From assembly GCA_007694185.1 (NCBI GenBank), contig RECD01000169.1:1-34401 (forward strand): DNA of 34,401 nt, given 5' to 3'. The notes under the pieces were generated by a model. It was not told where the DNA came from. It searched no databases and worked only from the letters and a program-made list of their open reading frames with translations. This document shows positions 32,628 to 34,401 of the stretch, in pieces. Numbering within the stretch: position 1 is the stretch's first letter; the number at the start of each line of letters is the position of its first letter. Source of the DNA: Planctomycetaceae bacterium. GTDB lineage: Bacteria; Planctomycetota; Planctomycetia; Pirellulales; Pirellulaceae. A program made the position numbers and the translations under genes.

Positions 32628-34181
32628 CTAATCCCAGCCGACTTCGTTGGCGACGATTTTGTCAACGTCCGCCTGATCGAGTTTCTTGTTCCGCAACAGC
32701 TTCTTTCCGATCGAAATCAACTGATCCCGAGTTGGGTATTTCAGTTTCCGAAGGTCCGATGCGTTTACTTGCGTATGGCCGTTGAATTGGCGAAAAAAGC
32801 CGTCGACGGTAGACGTGTTCAGATATGCCCCTAGGCCGAAGGCAATATTTCTTCCCAGCGAACTCCCGCCGGTATGAAAAAAATTCAAATGATTCTCAAA
32901 GCCGACACGCTCACAGCCAACTGAATCGGAATCGAAAACCGCCGCGACGACTCGTCTGGCCTCCTCTTTCGTCGAAAACCTTTTGACCAAAACGTAGATG
33001 CCGGCATCTACCATTTGCTTGGCAGTCTCTTCACAGTCGATGATCGCTTGCGATTTCTTGGTTTTTTCTTTCGGCCAATTGATGCCGCCTGCGCACAGGT
33101 TGCACGGGTAAATCAAAGGAACGGAATCGGGTCCTTTTTGGGCTCGCAGATGTTTGCGAACACGAAAGTCGACCACACGGCCGGTTGATACCGCAATACC
33201 GATGTCCGGTAAACTGGCCGGCATGCGGGCAATGCGGGCCGCAATCGCATCCGCGTTGTCGTCCATCGCCAAATGGATGAACTGGTCTGGGTCGCTGGGC
33301 GACACGACCGCATCGTACGGTACGATGCGATTGGATGATGGCGTTTCACACGGCTTGGCCGAACTCGATATCGCGACGCGGTCTCGCGATCGCTCATCAC
33401 TTCGTGTCGCCGAGACGATTATGTTTTCTTGCAGCACGTTGTCATCGCTGAACGCATCCCGCCGGGATTCAAAAAGGTGCAAGCGATCAAGATGCATCGC
33501 ATTCAGAAAAGCCTTGCGAAAACTTTTAAAGTAGGGGCCGTTGCAAAAGCTTCGTGGGGTAATCGAAACGAAATGACCGCCGATCTTCATTGCGTCCACG
33601 GCCAGTGCCATGAATGCCGTGTATAGGTTGCTGGTTTCGATGCCGGAATGACTGAGCAGTTTTCGCGATATCGAATTGCTGCGAATCTTCCTGTAAGGCG
33701 GGTTCATGATCACATGCGTGAAAGCCGGCATGGGCTCTTCAAACAATTGAAGCGTCGCTTTCGTTGCCATCGTCTCAATGAAATCGCCGATAATGATCGT
33801 GCCGGTGAATCGGACACCGACCCCCTGGCATCGCTTCGCGCAATCTGACAGGGTGCGATTCAAGCCGCTTTCCATTCTTGGGTCGACTTCATAAGCCGAC
33901 ACATCGATGGAAACCGGTTTTCGTTTGCGCCCGCAGGCCTCTTCGACAAACGCGGCCGTCAAGGATCCGATCCCGGCGCCGGGATCGAGCAACCGAACGT
34001 TGCCCTCGATCGTCGGAAACAGCGACGCCATGAACTCGGCGATCGGCAAGGGTGACAAGAATTGGCCCAATTGCGATTGATGCTCGGCAACCGAGTCTTC
34101 GCCCAACGCTTGACGCAAGGCCTCGGCATTTATCAACGGATTGATTTCCGCGGTCTTTCGTTTTGCAGTTGTGGTAGCCAT
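32628..34181 (-). CDS. Adenine-N6 DNA methyltransferase, PstI/BsuBI-type
   Basis: Predicted to protect the host by methylating the adenine of the same site cut by the neighbouring endonuclease. It is 517 residues from the ATG at 34181; the frame extends to a TTG at 34253, but MATTTAKRKTAEINP looks like a real start. M.PstI and M.BsuBI are about 500 residues. Motif order is gamma-type: GQFLSPLPIAEFMASLF (motif X), then LLDPGAGIGSLTAAF (motif I, from about residue 64), YEVDP (motif II), and NPPY at 160-163 (motif IV). The later region (SNLYTAFMALAVDAMKIGGHFVSITPRSF) resembles motifs V to VIII. The C-terminal ~230 residues should be the target recognition domain (YLNTSTVDGFFRQFNGHTQVNASDLRKLKYP). 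No controller gene is visible. Confidence 0.9.
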   Translation of the reverse strand: MATTTAKRKTAEINPLINAEALRQALGEDSVAEHQSQLGQFLSPLPIAEFMASLFPTIEGNVRLLDPGAGIGSLTAAFVEEACGRKRKPVSIDVSAYEVDPRMESGLNRTLSDCAKRCQGVGVRFTGTIIIGDFIETMATKATLQLFEEPMPAFTHVIMNPPYRKIRSNSISRKLLSHSGIETSNLYTAFMALAVDAMKIGGHFVSITPRSFCNGPYFKSFRKAFLNAMHLDRLHLFESRRDAFSDDNVLQENIIVSATRSDERSRDRVAISSSAKPCETPSSNRIVPYDAVVSPSDPDQFIHLAMDDNADAIAARIARMPASLPDIGIAVSTGRVVDFRVRKHLRAQKGPDSVPLIYPCNLCAGGINWPKEKTKKSQAIIDCEETAKQMVDAGIYVLVKRFSTKEEARRVVAAVFDSDSVGCERVGFENHLNFFHTGGSSLGRNIAFGLGAYLNTSTVDGFFRQFNGHTQVNASDLRKLKYPTRDQLISIGKKLLRNKKLDQADVDKIVANEVGWD

Positions 34182-34231
34182 CGGTTTGACGCCAAGCCCC
34201 TCGAAACGGCCATTTTGTCGCGGGCCGTAGT

Positions 34232-34401
34232 CTACCCTGAGCCCGTTTCCCAAGCGACCCGTCCGATCCGATGGCCGAGCCGCCTACCGGTTAAACGGCT
34301 TGCACCGTTTCTGGGTCGCTTGACGTCGGAATCACGGTGGGCTTGAGGCGAGTCGATCGTGTTGACGATCCTCAGCAAGCCCTCGGGGGTCAAACCGAGC
34401 C
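34232..34401 (-). CDS. Possible 3' end of a further minus-strand gene (partial)
   Basis: From the right edge a minus-strand frame reads about 55 residues before a TAG at 34232-34234. It starts LGLTPEGLLRIVNTIDSPQ, which has helical protein character, and becomes Arg/Gly-rich later. It lies 50 bases upstream of the methyltransferase start. It is too short to place in a family, and the Arg-rich end could be chance GC-rich frame, so this is a weak call. Confidence 0.25.
   Translation of the reverse strand, partial: LGLTPEGLLRIVNTIDSPQAHRDSDVKRPRNGASRLTGRRLGHRIGRVAWETGSG

Overview
The window looks like a chromosomal segment of a planctomycete, probably of the Pirellulales/Rhodopirellula type. 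The evidence is the set of families it carries: a DUF1559 prepilin-like protein, a DUF1501 protein with a twin-arginine leader, a giant PSCyt1/WD40/DUF1549/DUF1553 protein, a giant TIM-barrel/cytochrome/propeller/cupredoxin protein, a FloA flotillin, and a RluB enzyme with a long basic tail. The DNA is GC-rich, so long shadow reading frames are common. Family assignments come from recognising sequence signatures by eye; no database search was run.

Region 1 (1-6782) is a putative glycan-use unit. A FadR-type GntR regulator (499-1227) precedes four same-strand genes: DUF1559, a small lipoprotein, DUF1501, and a secreted protein that joins a sialidase-like propeller to a second glycosidase-like propeller. 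A hairpin just after the last stop may end the unit. Region 2 (6783-11262) is a repeat-rich pocket with three small genes, an M48 metalloprotease truncated after its HEFGH motif, and a secreted SIMPL-domain protein. It also holds three copies of an unnamed dispersed repeat and several short hairpins.

Region 3 (11263-16398, minus) is the giant secreted PSCyt1/DUF1549/DUF1553 protein. Region 4 (16838-20742, plus) is housekeeping: serC, serA and map, with a structured serC-serA spacer. Region 5 (20867-26223, minus) holds a 1359-residue secreted protein with c-type haem and type-1 copper sites, preceded by floA. Region 6 (26486-31331) is housekeeping: rluB-like and pyrK, translationally close; a cold-shock-domain protein and YqgE on the minus strand; then pdxH.

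Region 7 (31511-34181) is a probable acquired type II restriction-modification system of the BsuBI/PstI family. The endonuclease and the adenine methyltransferase genes converge on a double hairpin. A possible 3' fragment of another minus-strand gene touches the right edge.

The least ordinary items are the haem-plus-copper fusion protein, the two-propeller glycosidase fusion, the restriction-modification pair, the repeat that now forms the 3' end of the truncated peptidase, and a scattered class of intergenic hairpins whose loops read GNNA on one strand or the other.
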